A stretch of DNA of 64,000 nucleotides from Sphingobacteriales bacterium (GCA_016721245.1 JADKIQ010000007.1:124001-188000); one strand, 5' to 3'; shown: positions 10,101-17,367, numbered from the stretch's first letter. The notes: generated from the sequence alone by a model not told the origin. A program made the numbers and translations.

Positions 10101-11007
10101 AAATGTCATAAGTAGGATTAGTCCAGCCGCCACCTTTTTTGTCATAGGTAACTATCTTTCTTCCATTATCCAATAAACGAAATGCGCTCCCAGTATTATC
10201 TGCTGTTATAGTTTGTGTGCCTGAGTAATAGGTCTGTGCAGAACCTATAGCATCTACATCCAAAATAGTAGATAAAGCACTAATGATTTTTTCTGATTTT
10301 GCATCAATATATATATCATAGTTATCAAAAGGCATCGAAGTGCTGATATTAATGATATAGCATAAAACTGGTTGTCCTTTCAAAAATGAAACAATTGTTT
10401 TTATTTTAGGTTTCAAATCAACATTTTCATTTTCTGATATTTGTCTGGCTGTACGAATAAATGCAGTATCCTCCCACGCAAAAACTGTATTATCTTCAAA
10501 ATAAGCTTTAGCTAACTCAATAGCTCGTGCCTTATCAAATGCAGGTGTAGTGTTGATATTTAAATCATCCTTGAATTTACCATTGATAGAATTTATCAAA
10601 CCATTGCCTCCATGAAAAATAATTTCATTCCCTTCTATTGGTATTCCTTTGTAAGTCTGTTGATATTTATAATGGGTTTCTCCTAAACCATCGTCTTGTA
10701 CTTTTAACTCAGTTAAATTATAATCTGGTTTATTTTGAAAATAAGTATTTTTAAATAACTGGAAACTCTTACTTATATCAAGTTTTTCAGTAGGTTTAAC
10801 TCTTGCATATATAGAATTATTTTCTTTGTAGTCAACTTCAAATTTTTCAAACAAATCTGATTTATCATTTTCAACTGTTTTATTAAGTTTGGCTGTTAAA
10901 GATGGATTCACAAACCCGGGCATTATGCCAACACTATCTTTTTTTACGTTCTGACTAAATGCATAATGAGATAGGATACAAAAAAGAGGTATGATATATA
11001 GTTTCAT
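4114..11007 (-). CDS. Secreted M4 (thermolysin-like) metalloprotease with CUB, PKD, Ig-like and T9SS domains
   Basis: 2297 residues. In order: signal peptide (1-18, ending AFSQ); FTP/PepSY-type propeptide (about 60-245); start of the M4 catalytic domain (about 253-300); a C2-like inserted segment (about 305-428); the rest of the catalytic domain with zinc motif HEYTH near 517-521 and the third ligand in NEAVAD near 544; four CUB domains (about 713-1180, each starting near a Cys and containing DGS..YxNN..CxWLI); four repeats with YEYWFDxN and WSSVLSxLFYK (about 1189-1480); a PKD domain (about 1482-1566); seven or so Ig-like units built on ICxGxSxxL..GA.Y.WS (to about 2150); and a type A sorting domain (YPNPSNG, about 2210-2297). 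It should be processed and released or anchored at the cell surface by T9SS. The usual GGVHxNSG catalytic-histidine motif is not visible near 610-616. It follows the beta-helix genes by 29 bp on the same strand. Confidence 0.9.
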   Translation of the reverse strand: MKLYIIPLFCILSHYAFSQNVKKDSVGIMPGFVNPSLTAKLNKTVENDKSDLFEKFEVDYKENNSIYARVKPTEKLDISKSFQLFKNTYFQNKPDYNLTELKVQDDGLGETHYKYQQTYKGIPIEGNEIIFHGGNGLINSINGKFKDDLNINTTPAFDKARAIELAKAYFEDNTVFAWEDTAFIRTARQISENENVDLKPKIKTIVSFLKGQPVLCYIINISTSMPFDNYDIYIDAKSEKIISALSTILDVDAIGSAQTYYSGTQTITADNTGSAFRLLDNGRKIVTYDKKGGGWTNPTYDIYDADNNWGQVPYLEDLRINTGDDAWKNDFENLLTGPDVFFTIKNATNQVVYTSEVFNNSYPPYRIPLYFKVLLNDPPYTINFYDEDITSNTFLGGFALPGEAGNYTYNSIGPNGGTSGSYSIVFRKNPVLDIHWGMEKSYDFFKNKLNRLSFDGNGSLIENYTYIKGHFAPNDPSDYTNNAGAVPPSFFGRRIMIYGLGDGIKSKPVTKTEILGHEYTHHIVGEISNLIVNENYPETRAVNEAVADMLGIAIDRYSNPSTWNWKIGDSVTITSPFMRSLEDPGTILLPPNRRGASCYLDSIWRVDQGFSPAYKYATVLGHWFYLLCTGKSGTNTVGNAYSVSPINFDTACFIVYKTLDRLNTNASFLDFRTEANWFTAGYFGLNSNTQRQVYNAFYAVNLWNTPGSGAVTQCQSITDLTSPSGTFDDGSSTADYQNNLDCKWLIKPSGATTITLKFNYLNTESGKDTVIVYNGNTLTSPRIGVYSGTTFPDSIVVSGSQVLVRFKTDAANTAQGWSIKYTSNSSATSSCSGLQSLTSASGTITDGSGASNYVNNAECSWLIAPPGASNVTLNFTAFNTELNYDFVTVYNGNNTYAPVLGTFSGTSLPSALIANSGEMLVVFTSDGRTTAAGWSSNYTSSGSSYCSGTQTLTTATGTLSDGSGSVDYQNRLDCNWLIKPTGASSVTLTFDSLDVEDPPVGLPGTYYDYVNVYDGQNANATLLGTYAGSEVPAPITSSGNALFLVFHTDGRTTAKGWNAHYTSSTGQFCSGTTSLTAATGTFTDGSSASNYQSNSDCRWLIQPANATSIELTISPCDVEPGNDGILVYDGATVNSPLLGILTGNVISRTFTSTSGQMLVRFQSDGQNNYPGFSATYTANISPLGSNYSITGYEYWFDDNSNSRTFVSTPHVYAYNLNTGIPVNTLSTGVHTLNIRFIDNQDKWSSVLSSLFYKGLEDNNTINNITDYEYWFDNNFASKTTITVSAQKVLNLNTGLNTSGLTTGVHVLNIRFKDSGKQWSSVLSSLFYKGLMDNNAVNNITDYEYWFDDNYAGKVSTTVSPQKILNLNTGVSATSLQPGVHTINIRFKDSGTQWSSVLSQLFYKNGTTTAPVNNVSAYRYWYDRSTSNITTVILPSPVNPHELVSNIDVSSLATGAHTVHFQFKDLTDSWSGVTNDTFNVVAPVKAKFIANDTTLCYRGTVTFTNQSTAAVSYLWKFGDGDSSTTMNPSHTYNTPGFYTVTLIATNSQGVKDTLRKVNYISVTVPNVGVSPNVSICTGTSTQLVATGAVTYIWSPSTGLNNTTGSTVTATPGSNTTYRVIGTDQYGCLDTAFTTVTVSSVLQVGLSVTLTTICQGDTVTLTASGANSYTWYPTTGLNTSTGSIVKANPAITTTYNVIGTSTCGSDTESVTITVKPKPTTNAGRDTAICTGKSVLLTATGATTYAWSNGVNTAANTVTPISTSSYIVTGTTNGCSTKDTVLVSVNPLPIVNILDVNICPGGSYTFDAGNPGSSYLWQNSTTNRQLTASTAGLYWVQVTNTFGCVKRDSATVSLTPSLVINLRDTTVCQGQPVTLNAGNPGATYLWSNGAQTQSISVNQGGSYSVIVTGSGGCTGRDTAIVTMKPLPSTNAGRDTVICTGKSVSLTATGATTYAWSNGVNTAGNTVAPISTTSYIVTGTTNGCSTKDTVLVSVNPLPSINLPDVNICPGGSYTFDAGNIGSTYLWQNNATSQQLSANSAGLYWVQVTNTFGCIKRDSAVMTVSNNLNIGLRDTSICFGQSVTLNAGNIGASYSWSTGATTQTITVNQGNTYSVLVTASGGCSKRDTAVVIVLPLPTVTLSLIDTVSLNTAPFSLSGGLPIGGSYSGAGVTGGIFSPSAAGPGMHVITYTYTDVNGCSNLKKDSIFVQIVTGIKDNKNDINISIYPNPSNGIIKFTIGNVKEGNGDVEIINNLGQLLYSDKIRIFNLSEFTFDISNFASGIYYLKIMIEDKFKTYPIEVVK

Positions 11008-11036
11008 AAATTATCGTTTAGTTTTCTAAATACTTA

Positions 11037-12032
11037 TTATCTATCCTGTGCTACCACTTTAACATTTACAGGCAATGTTCCAGTAGGAAGAGATTCACTT
11101 GGTATAGATTTAAATGAAACATGTGGATTAGGTGGCACCCATCCTTCCTTGCAAGGTCTTGATGTTCCATATATACCAATATCTGTTCCGTCAGTACCAG
11201 CACTCTTAGCATTAGATGTAGGTTTTAAGTGATAATTATAAGTAATGTCATATATTCCAGATGGTACATTCATAAAAGTATTTGCATATGTACTATATAT
11301 GTTATTTATAGCTAGTAATTGATTTGAATTATTTAAAATTCCATTAAGTATAAGGTTGTTCTGAACTAAACAACTGTAAATAAAATCACCTATACCTAAT
11401 ATGTTGTTTTCTAATGTACAGCCTTGCAAACCATCACCAAACTGAATTCCAATTTGAAAAATTATATTATTTCTAAATAATACATTTCCCTGTCCAACTG
11501 CAAAATTTATAATTGACTTCTCTACTAAATTATTTACACCAAAATTTTGAACATAAAAATCGGTTATAACACATTCACTTATTATAGTATTTTTAAAAAC
11601 TATTCCCGTTGAAAACCAATCCAAGATTCTATAAATTTTACAACGCATTATATTAATGTTTGTAATTTCTGGACCATTCCCTGAAAGATAAATATCACCT
11701 CTTACTTCTAGTCCAATAATTGAAGAAAAAGCTGCTCCTGGCTCTAAAATTATATTGCTAATTATAATTGTCGGTTGTGTTGCGGTGGTAGAGTCAGGAA
11801 AATGACCAACACCAATTATTGTTAATGGCTTTTTAATGGTATCATATCCAGACAATGAATTTATAATACCTCCGGGTAAATAAATTGTCGCTCCACTTGG
11901 TGCCTGTCTAAGTGCTGTAGAAAAATCTTCATAGAATGTCCAAGTAGTACCGCTTAATACTGAAATGGTTTTTTGTGCATAAGAATAGGATGCCAGAATA
12001 AACAAACAAAAAGTTAAAAATAAATTTTTCAT
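11037..12032 (-). CDS. Secreted right-handed beta-helix protein, copy 1 (intact)
   Basis: 331 residues: signal peptide ending SYAQ, a conserved N-terminal block (KTISVLSGTTWTFYEDFS...APSGATIYLPGG) that resembles the first coil of a parallel beta-helix, a middle of Asn-rich irregular strands (xNNIL, NNLIL) typical of pectate-lyase-like helices, and a conserved C-terminal block with YHLKPTS..AGTDGTDIGIYG and ending KVVAQDR. No catalytic residues can be assigned; binding or adhesion is as likely as an enzyme role. It is the only complete member of three tandem paralogs; the stop of copy 2 lies 23 bp upstream and the protease gene begins 29 bp downstream, so a four-gene transcript is likely. No T9SS sorting domain is present. 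Confidence 0.82.
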   Translation of the reverse strand: MKNLFLTFCLFILASYSYAQKTISVLSGTTWTFYEDFSTALRQAPSGATIYLPGGIINSLSGYDTIKKPLTIIGVGHFPDSTTATQPTIIISNIILEPGAAFSSIIGLEVRGDIYLSGNGPEITNINIMRCKIYRILDWFSTGIVFKNTIISECVITDFYVQNFGVNNLVEKSIINFAVGQGNVLFRNNIIFQIGIQFGDGLQGCTLENNILGIGDFIYSCLVQNNLILNGILNNSNQLLAINNIYSTYANTFMNVPSGIYDITYNYHLKPTSNAKSAGTDGTDIGIYGTSRPCKEGWVPPNPHVSFKSIPSESLPTGTLPVNVKVVAQDR

Positions 12033-12055
12033 AATTATTGATTTGTATTTTTTAA

Positions 12056-13086
12056 TTATCTATCCTGTGCTACCACTTTAATATTTACGGGTAGTGTACC
12101 ATTAGAAGCCGATGTAGGAGCAATAGCCTTGGTAGATATATGTGGGTTAGGAGGAACCCATCCATCTTTACATGGATATGTAGTTCCATATATTCCCATA
12201 TTAGTACCATCAGAGCCTGCATTTATACCCAATGAGCTTGCTTTGAGGTGATAATCAAAATTTTGTTGGAATGTGGTTGATGTTACATTTAAAAATGTAT
12301 TTGCAAGAGTTGCTCCAAAAAGATTATTATATACCTGATTTGTTGTAGATATACTAGTACTGGTTATAAATAAATTATTTTTATAGTATTATTATCAGAA
12401 GCTGTAAATGGTGAAGAGTAACTTGTTATAATCACATTATTCTCAAAAAATGAATTATCAACGAATCTAAAAGTATTAGATCTAGAACAACCACTGCAAA
12501 AATTATTGACAAAATAATTATTTTTTATAACCGCACCAATTTGTAAACTCATTTCTTTAAAAAGGATGCATTTTTCAACTGTTAAATTAATTACGTCACT
12601 TGAGCTTGCATTTAAATCATCTTCTATAACTGATTCCTTAATTAATATATTTAAAAATTTCGAGGTCACTGTATTATACAAAGTTACACTTGAACGTATT
12701 CTACATCTGTCAATTGTATTATTATAAACTATACCAGATATGGAATTGATAGCGCCAGCTATATCTAATCCAATCAATGTGGTATAATTGGCTCCGGTGG
12801 AATAATATAAACTCCCAATTAAAACAGTAGATAATGTAGCTGCGGTTGAATCTACACTAAAGCCAGTTCCAATTATAGTCAAAGGTTTATTTATAGTATC
12901 ATTACCACCTAAATCAAAAGTACGACCTGGTACATAAATAGTAGAACCTGCCGGAGCCCCACGTAATGCCGGGGAAAAATCGTCATAAAATGTCCAGGTC
13001 GTACCGCTTAATACCGCAATAGTTTTTTGCGCATAAGAGAATGATATTAAAACAAGAAAACTAAGAGTAAGAAATATTTTTTTCAT
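12056..13086 (-). pseudogene. Beta-helix protein, copy 2, broken by a one-base frameshift
   Basis: The first 240 codons read as a close paralog of copies 1 and 3 (signal peptide ending SYAQ, then the TTWTFYDDFS..APAGSTIYVPG block). At the T5 run 12378-12382 (A5 on the coding strand) the frame shifts and a stop follows at 12364. Reading one frame over restores the family sequence to its C-terminal block (NFDYHLKASS..., VPPNPHISTK, KVVAQDR) ending at 12056. Adding one A gives 1032 nt, an exact 343-residue protein, with ...NTIKNNLFIT across the join. So the lesion is a single missing base in a homopolymer: either a real recent null allele or phase variant, or a sequencing error. Five other genes in the window show the same type of lesion, which favours error. 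Confidence 0.8.
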
Positions 13087-13511
13087 AAGTATGATTTAAT
13101 TTTTTGTATAAATTATCTATCCTGTGCTAACACTTTAATATTTACCGGCAATGTTCCATTAGCAGCTGATGTAGGAGCAATGGATTTGGTAGATATATGT
13201 GGATTAGGTGGAACTGCACCTTCTTTATATGGATATGCACCGCCATAAATACCGATATCAGTACCATCAGTTCCTGCATTTTTTCCCGATGAAGTAGATT
13301 TTAAATGATAATCAAACAAGGAACTAAAATTCGGATTTGAAACATTTACAAAATCATTTGATAAACTTAAATTATAGATAGTATTTACAAAGCTATTTGT
13401 AGATGTAGAACCTAATTCACTAAAATTTCTACTTCTTGTCATATTATTCTTAAACATACATCCACTTCCGCCAGAAATTGTTATAAGACTATCACTAGCA
13501 GTTGAAACATT

Positions 13512-13519
13512 ATAAATAA
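13512..13519. repeat. Target-site duplication, left copy (8 bp)
   Basis: ATAAATAA immediately outside the left inverted repeat, identical to 14805-14812 on the right. This is the scar of the insertion and defines the element's exact ends. Confidence 0.93.
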
Positions 13520-14804
13520 GGCATTACTAAATATTTTGTGGAGCGAGGTTTAAATTTCCAAAATAGAATAATACATTTATCCTAAATCTTTCAAAGCTTC
13601 TAAATCCTCTTGCTTTTGCAACAACTGATTGAATCGCTCCATTTTTGTTTTCATGTTTCGCACTAGAAGTACTAGTGATTATTGCATTTATTATCCCAAT
13701 CAAGTGCCTATCAAAAGTAGCAATCACCTTATTTACTGCATTAATTGAAAAAGTCAGTGCGTTTTCTTTCCAACGTTTATAGTTACTTTCAACGTTTTGT
13801 TTGTTGGCAAACACTCCTTTGAAGTTTTCTCGTATTAACCACGCTTGAGAGGTTTTTAAATTGTCTTTAATCAACTGATCGAATATAGCTTTCTGAGTTT
13901 CAGTTCGATTGTTAGCATTCTTCAAAACAGTGTATTTTTGCCCTTTTAATTGAGGGTTGTCTTTCACTTCTTTTTTTCTTGTTTTGTCAATAGCTTCCGA
14001 TAACATCTTAAATAAATGGAACTTATCGTGTACTATTATAGCTTGTGGGGCAATAGACCTTATTGTATTCATAAATGGTTTCCACATATCCATATTCACC
14101 CTGTTCAGTTGCGGTTGTTTCCTTTCTCCACTCACATTTACAAAAAGTTTCTTAACATCTTCTTCTTTTCTCCCCTCAACCATATCCAGCACAGTATTGG
14201 TGTCACTATCTATCAAAATGGTCGCATAATGATGTCCTTTTGTATAAGCTTTTTCGTCTAAACTAATGTTTTTAAAGTCTTTCACTAAACCTCGTTTCTC
14301 TAGTCCGCTCTCAACCGCTGATTCCATTATGCTTCTAACAATATAGTCGGTCGTTTGGAATAAATCAGCAACAGTTGATTGTACTCGAACTTTCTTTAAT
14401 GCGAAAATAACTTCTCTGGCAAATAAATGAGTATAGCCTTTACCAGGAGGAGCAAAATTAATGTCAATAACCTTTGGATTTCCATCTTCGGCAATATATC
14501 TAGGCAAAGAACCAATCAAATAACATTTGTATTCAAACCAGTTTAAATGTTGCCACTTGCGAATAGGTGTACGATCATAGATGGCATATTCCTTTCCACT
14601 CTTTGAATAGGTCTTGGGTAAATATTCTATGTGAATATTAATCGTTTTCTCAAACTCGTTTTTTTCAATTTTGGTAACGGCAAAATCTTTAGTTATGCCC
14701 AACATTTCCCCTAAAAAATCTATGAACTCCATTTTAATCACTCTTTTTTGACAAAGTAAAGAATTTTTACGCTATATTTGTTTCACAAAATATTTAGTAT
14801 AACC
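13520..14804 (-). mobile_element. Complete ISL3-family insertion sequence, 1285 bp
   Basis: Bounded by imperfect terminal inverted repeats of 21 bp (13520-13540 and 14784-14804) that match at 18 of 21 positions and begin with GG, and flanked by a perfect 8-bp target-site duplication, ATAAATAA, at 13512-13519 and 14805-14812. The only gene inside is a DDE transposase. An 8-bp duplication and a single transposase of about 400 residues are the standard layout of the ISL3 family. The transposase stop codon lies inside the left inverted repeat. The element interrupts the third beta-helix paralog. Both ends and the transposase are intact, so it may still be mobile. Confidence 0.93.
13527..14741 (-). 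CDS. ISL3-family DDE transposase
   Basis: 404 residues. The pattern ISLDEKAYTKGHHYATI near the middle (first catalytic Asp and the KGHxY signature) and the later block MDMWKPFMNTI...AIIVHDKFHLFKML (second Asp, DxFH) are diagnostic of DDE_Tnp_ISL3 transposases, which cut and paste DNA at terminal inverted repeats. An N-terminal region with Cys-free helix-turn-helix-like character (TVADLFQTTDYIVRSIM) precedes it. A second in-frame ATG at 14732 (MEFIDFLGEM) is an equally good start. Full length for the family with no frameshift, so probably functional. Confidence 0.93.
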   Translation of the reverse strand: MIKMEFIDFLGEMLGITKDFAVTKIEKNEFEKTINIHIEYLPKTYSKSGKEYAIYDRTPIRKWQHLNWFEYKCYLIGSLPRYIAEDGNPKVIDINFAPPGKGYTHLFAREVIFALKKVRVQSTVADLFQTTDYIVRSIMESAVESGLEKRGLVKDFKNISLDEKAYTKGHHYATILIDSDTNTVLDMVEGRKEEDVKKLFVNVSGERKQPQLNRVNMDMWKPFMNTIRSIAPQAIIVHDKFHLFKMLSEAIDKTRKKEVKDNPQLKGQKYTVLKNANNRTETQKAIFDQLIKDNLKTSQAWLIRENFKGVFANKQNVESNYKRWKENALTFSINAVNKVIATFDRHLIGIINAIITSTSSAKHENKNGAIQSVVAKARGFRSFERFRINVLFYFGNLNLAPQNI

Positions 14805-14812
14805 ATAAATAA
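14805..14812. repeat. Target-site duplication, right copy (8 bp)
   Basis: Second copy of ATAAATAA, abutting the right inverted repeat of the insertion sequence. Deleting one copy together with the element restores the interrupted reading frame. Confidence 0.93.
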
Positions 14813-15787
14813 TATTATTCTCAATCCTGCAATTATATAAGGAATATAAAGCATAACTTCTCAAAAGACCTGAATAATAATATCCACCGCTTATAATATT
14901 GTTCTTAATATCAGCATCCCATAAATATCTTATGGAGCTACAAAAAGAATTTGAAATAACTATGTTTTGTGTTACCATATTAGAATTTATTGCTCCTATA
15001 TTGTTAACTACACATTCGTTAATCATTATACTATTAAACATATAATTTGTGTTTCCACTACGAACCTCTATATCATTAATTCTAGATCTAAATAAATAAG
15101 TATTAGAAACTGAATTATTGCTATTTAATATTTGCACATTACCATTTAAATAAACTCCTATTATACTTACATTATCACCACCATTTGCAAATGAAAAATT
15201 CCCAGTAAGTATAGATCTGCCTGTTGCTCCTGTAGAATCAATATGATATCCTACTCCAATAATAGTAATGGGTTTATTTATAGTATCTCCATTTGTTCCT
15301 AAATCGAAAGTACCACCAGGTACATATATAGTAGCCCCTGCTGGTGCAGCTCTTAATGCAGGTGAAAAATCATCGTAAAATGACCACGTAGTACCGCTTA
15401 ATACCGCAACTGTCTTTTGGGCATAAGAAAATATAATTGAAATAATAAGGACGAAAGCTAAAATCAGTCTTTTCATAGTAATGGTTTGTAAATTAAAGCT
15501 AATAATAAATAGTCATATTTTATAAAATAAATACACATTATTTTTCAAACTTATTCTGCTAAGCTTTAATGCATGCTTATGCAGCATTCCAACTAAAACC
15601 AACTCTTATGCTACATCTGTGGTGTCGCAGCCCATTTTTATTGTCATGCTTTTTGTACCAACGCTATATGGCACATTGCTATTTATTATTGCAATGTTTG
15701 CAGACTTTGCAACTTTGTATGCAATAAAAATAAATAAGCCATGCAATGCCACAAACAAAAAATCACGCCAATAAAAATGGTCTGAAG

Positions 15788-15892
15788 CTACTTAAACATA
15801 ATGTGGTCTTATGTGTACGCTACGCACAGCCATGCCTACGCTCATTTACATGCCGGATAATGGCTGTCACATAAGCACACTATGTTAAGTAG
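15788..15892. repeat. Long imperfect inverted repeat (hairpin)
   Basis: Left arm 15788-15815 and right arm 15868-15892 are reverse complements with a few small gaps (CTACTTAAACATAATG... against ...CTATGTTAAGTAG). A second perfect 8-bp pair, ACAGCCAT at 15826-15833 and ATGGCTGT at 15860-15867, lies directly inside it, so the whole folds into one long stem with an internal bulge and a ~26-nt loop. Could be a REP-like or MITE-like unit, or the stem of an RNA; no transposase or gene is associated. Confidence 0.75.
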
Positions 15893-15977
15893 CCGCCACC
15901 ACAGTCAGCATTCATAAAAAATTATGTAGTTGTTTATAGGTGTTTTTATAAATGCTGAAAGCCTACATTCTGGCGTG

Positions 15978-16048
15978 CCTTGCGGTCGCTTCTTCCATTC
16001 CGCTAAAGCTCCATTCCATCAGCCACCTCAGCACCATAAGCAAGAGTA
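15978..16048. repeat. Direct repeat, shortened copy
   Basis: Shares the start (CTTGCGGTCGCTTCTTCCAT) and the end (CCATCAGCCACCTCAGCAC, then AGCAAGAG) of the two 140-bp copies further right but lacks their middle, as if internally deleted. Confidence 0.7.
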
Positions 16049-16259
16049 TTCCTTCATTCCATTTCACAAAAGCTATGCTATTGCTTTTCGTGTATTGGCA
16101 GATGCATACCAATGCATATTATTTTGTGTGAAAAAATTACAAAATAATGCCAACGCTACAATGCATCTGCTCAATCCACTTCAAGCACCAAAGTTATTTT
16201 GTTCATTCCATTCAGTCACACCCTTGCCCCATACTGCATTACCCAATCATTCCGTTAAA

Positions 16260-16399
16260 GGAAACCAAATATGCTTGCGGTCGCTTCTTCCATTTCGATG
16301 CATTCCGTTTCGGGCGGTCGCTACTTGCATCCGCTCCCGATCCCTCCACTCCATTGCATCTTCATTCCATCAGCCACCTCCGCTCGAAAAGCAAGCGTG
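16260..16399. repeat. 140-bp direct repeat, copy A
   Basis: About 95% identical (seven differences counted) to 16501-16640, at a spacing of 241 bp. Begins GGAAACCAAAT and ends AAAAGCAAGCGTG. Contains two GCGGTCGCT words. The flanks of the two copies are also loosely related (ATTCTGCTAATGG/ATTCCGTTAAAGG), so the true unit may be about 240 bp. Confidence 0.85.
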
Positions 16400-16500
16400 C
16401 GCATGCATTCCATTAATCCTTTGTCTTAAATAAAACCATACTACAATTCCATGCATTCGCACCCTTGCTCGGTAGTACTTAACATCAACATTCTGCTAAT

Positions 16501-16640
16501 GGAAACCAAATGTGCTTGCGGTCGCTTCTTCCATTCCGATGCATTCCGTTACGGGCGGTCGCTACTTTCATCCGCTCCCGATCCCTCCACTCCATTGCAT
16601 CTTCATTCCATCAGCCACCTCAGCACGAAAAGCAAGAGTG
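16501..16640. repeat. 140-bp direct repeat, copy B
   Basis: Second full copy, seven differences from 16260-16399. Preceded by CATTCTGCTAATGG and followed at 16672-16690 by the similar CATTCTGCTAATAGC, suggesting the beginning of a further, truncated unit. Confidence 0.85.
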
Positions 16641-16871
16641 CTGCGCACACTTGCCTGTGAGTACATATCCTCAACATTCTGCTAATAGCAACATGCGATT
16701 TTTTTAATAGGCATTATCCATATACCCAAAAAATAAAAAAGAAAGCAAAGGTAAGTGGCTCGCCATTGGGCTGCAAGGTTAAAATGTATTTTTAAAAAAA
16801 AATCTCCACCTCATCCACCATTATCAAATAAACCTGCCGATACCTATGAGGTAGTATTTTTTTCCAAAAAA

Positions 16872-16908
16872 CCTTGACATCCCAAGGCTTCACCACTTGA
16901 AATAGTGG
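16872..16908 (+). terminator. Two small adjacent hairpins before a T-rich tract
   Basis: CCTTG/CAAGG (16872-16876 with 16883-16887) and CCACT/AGTGG (16893-16897 with 16904-16908), each with a 6-nt loop, followed by a T/C-rich tract to about 16950. Looks like a weak intrinsic terminator on the plus strand but no gene ends here, so the role is uncertain. Confidence 0.3.
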
Positions 16909-17028
16909 CTTTCTTTTTTCTTTTTTTTTGTCCTTTTTTTTTCTTGTTTTCTTTTGGGTTTATGGGTGATGCGCAAAGCGCAGCTGGATGTATGTTCTTT
17001 TTATTGAATAAAGGAATTAAAATCAAAA

Positions 17029-17262
17029 ATGCAAAATCAAAAATTTAATAAAACGTTAGTATCGCAGGGATGCTGTAAAGCAAAAAATATCCGCTACGTG
17101 AAAGAATTTTTAAATAATTCGGAAGCTTACATATTTCGTCATACGATTGAATACCATAAATACTACAAAGTATCTGCTTTCTACTCCATTGTAATCTACA
17201 CTGATTCAGAGCATATTAAAAATACCTTTAATACATTGATAAGAAAATTAAATGCGGTTTAG
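17029..17262 (+). CDS. Small hypothetical protein, 77 residues
   Basis: A 77-codon frame starting at ATG 17029. The product is basic, rich in Lys, Tyr and Asn, with no signal peptide or membrane segment; its second half (YHKYYKVSAFYSIVIYTDSE) could form a beta-hairpin, and the C-terminus a helix. No family recognised. It opens the accessory stretch before the tRNA, points toward the convergent gene at 17487, and is separated from it by short 11-bp repeats and a terminator. The frame length and unremarkable AT-rich composition make it a plausible but unproven gene. Confidence 0.45.
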   Translation: MQNQKFNKTLVSQGCCKAKNIRYVKEFLNNSEAYIFRHTIEYHKYYKVSAFYSIVIYTDSEHIKNTFNTLIRKLNAV

Positions 17263-17277
17263 TTTTTATTCTTTAGA

Positions 17278-17321
17278 TACATAAGTCATACATAAGCCGT
17301 ACATAAGTCATACATATTTGC
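17278..17321. repeat. 11-bp tandem repeat, three and a half units
   Basis: TACATAAGTCA (17278-17288), TACATAAGCCG (17289-17299), TACATAAGTCA (17300-17310), then the diverged TACATATTTGC. One unit per helical turn, as in iterons or operator arrays. It lies between two convergent genes, so promoter control of a neighbour is not obvious. Confidence 0.7.
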
Positions 17322-17367
17322 ACCTAATACCGTCGCTATATAAAACTAAAATGGAATGGAAATAAAA

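Larger units (their letters stand above)
13113..15476 (-). pseudogene. Beta-helix protein, copy 3, split by an ISL3 insertion
   Basis: The N-terminal part (15476 to 14805) has the same signal peptide and TTWSFYDDFSPALRAAPAG block as its two paralogs; the C-terminal part (13511 to 13113) carries DYHLKSTSSGKNAGTDG and ends VLAQDR. The insertion sequence 13520-14804 separates them. Removing the element plus one copy of the 8-bp duplication leaves 1071 nt, exactly 357 codons, reading ...NNIIYNVSTASDS... across the junction without a stop. The target gene was therefore intact when hit and has not decayed since, which makes the insertion recent. As it stands the first fragment ends in the element at 14772; the second has no obvious start signal of its own. 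Confidence 0.9.
15477..17028. other. Long non-coding accessory stretch with repeats
   Basis: About 1.55 kb with no convincing gene. It is visibly richer in C (C-rich words such as TCCATTCC, GGTCGC, CCACCTC) than the flanking AT-rich coding DNA. It contains a 105-bp hairpin at 15788-15892, three related direct repeats (15978-16048, 16260-16399, 16501-16640), a double small hairpin with a T-rich tail (16872-16950) and long T runs. Open frames on the plus strand at 15930-16433 and 16451-16707 are produced by the repeats being free of stops: the 241-bp repeat spacing is not a multiple of three, so the same DNA is read in different frames in each copy, which argues against coding. Function unknown. 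Confidence 0.7.

Noticed and set aside
4160..10990. Plus-strand open frames inside the giant protease gene (e.g. 5333-5608, 6530-6754)
   Set aside because: Antisense shadows of repeat modules, present because repeats are stop-poor; no start signals or protein features.
13957..14261. Plus-strand frames opposite the transposase
   Set aside because: Antisense shadows of the transposase coding sequence.
15930..16707. Plus-strand open frames (15930-16433, 16147-16416, 16451-16660, 16510-16707) with similar Ser/His/Arg-rich products
   Set aside because: The similarity comes from 140-bp DNA repeats read in different frames; the 241-bp spacing is not divisible by three, composition is aberrant and there is no start signal, so they are not a coding repeat family.
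16844..17026. Minus-strand frame with a Lys-rich centre ending GEALGCQGFLEKN
   Set aside because: Passes through T10-T12 homopolymers that create the poly-Lys stretch; no start signal and no support beyond being open. The only unusual content is the pair of small hairpins.
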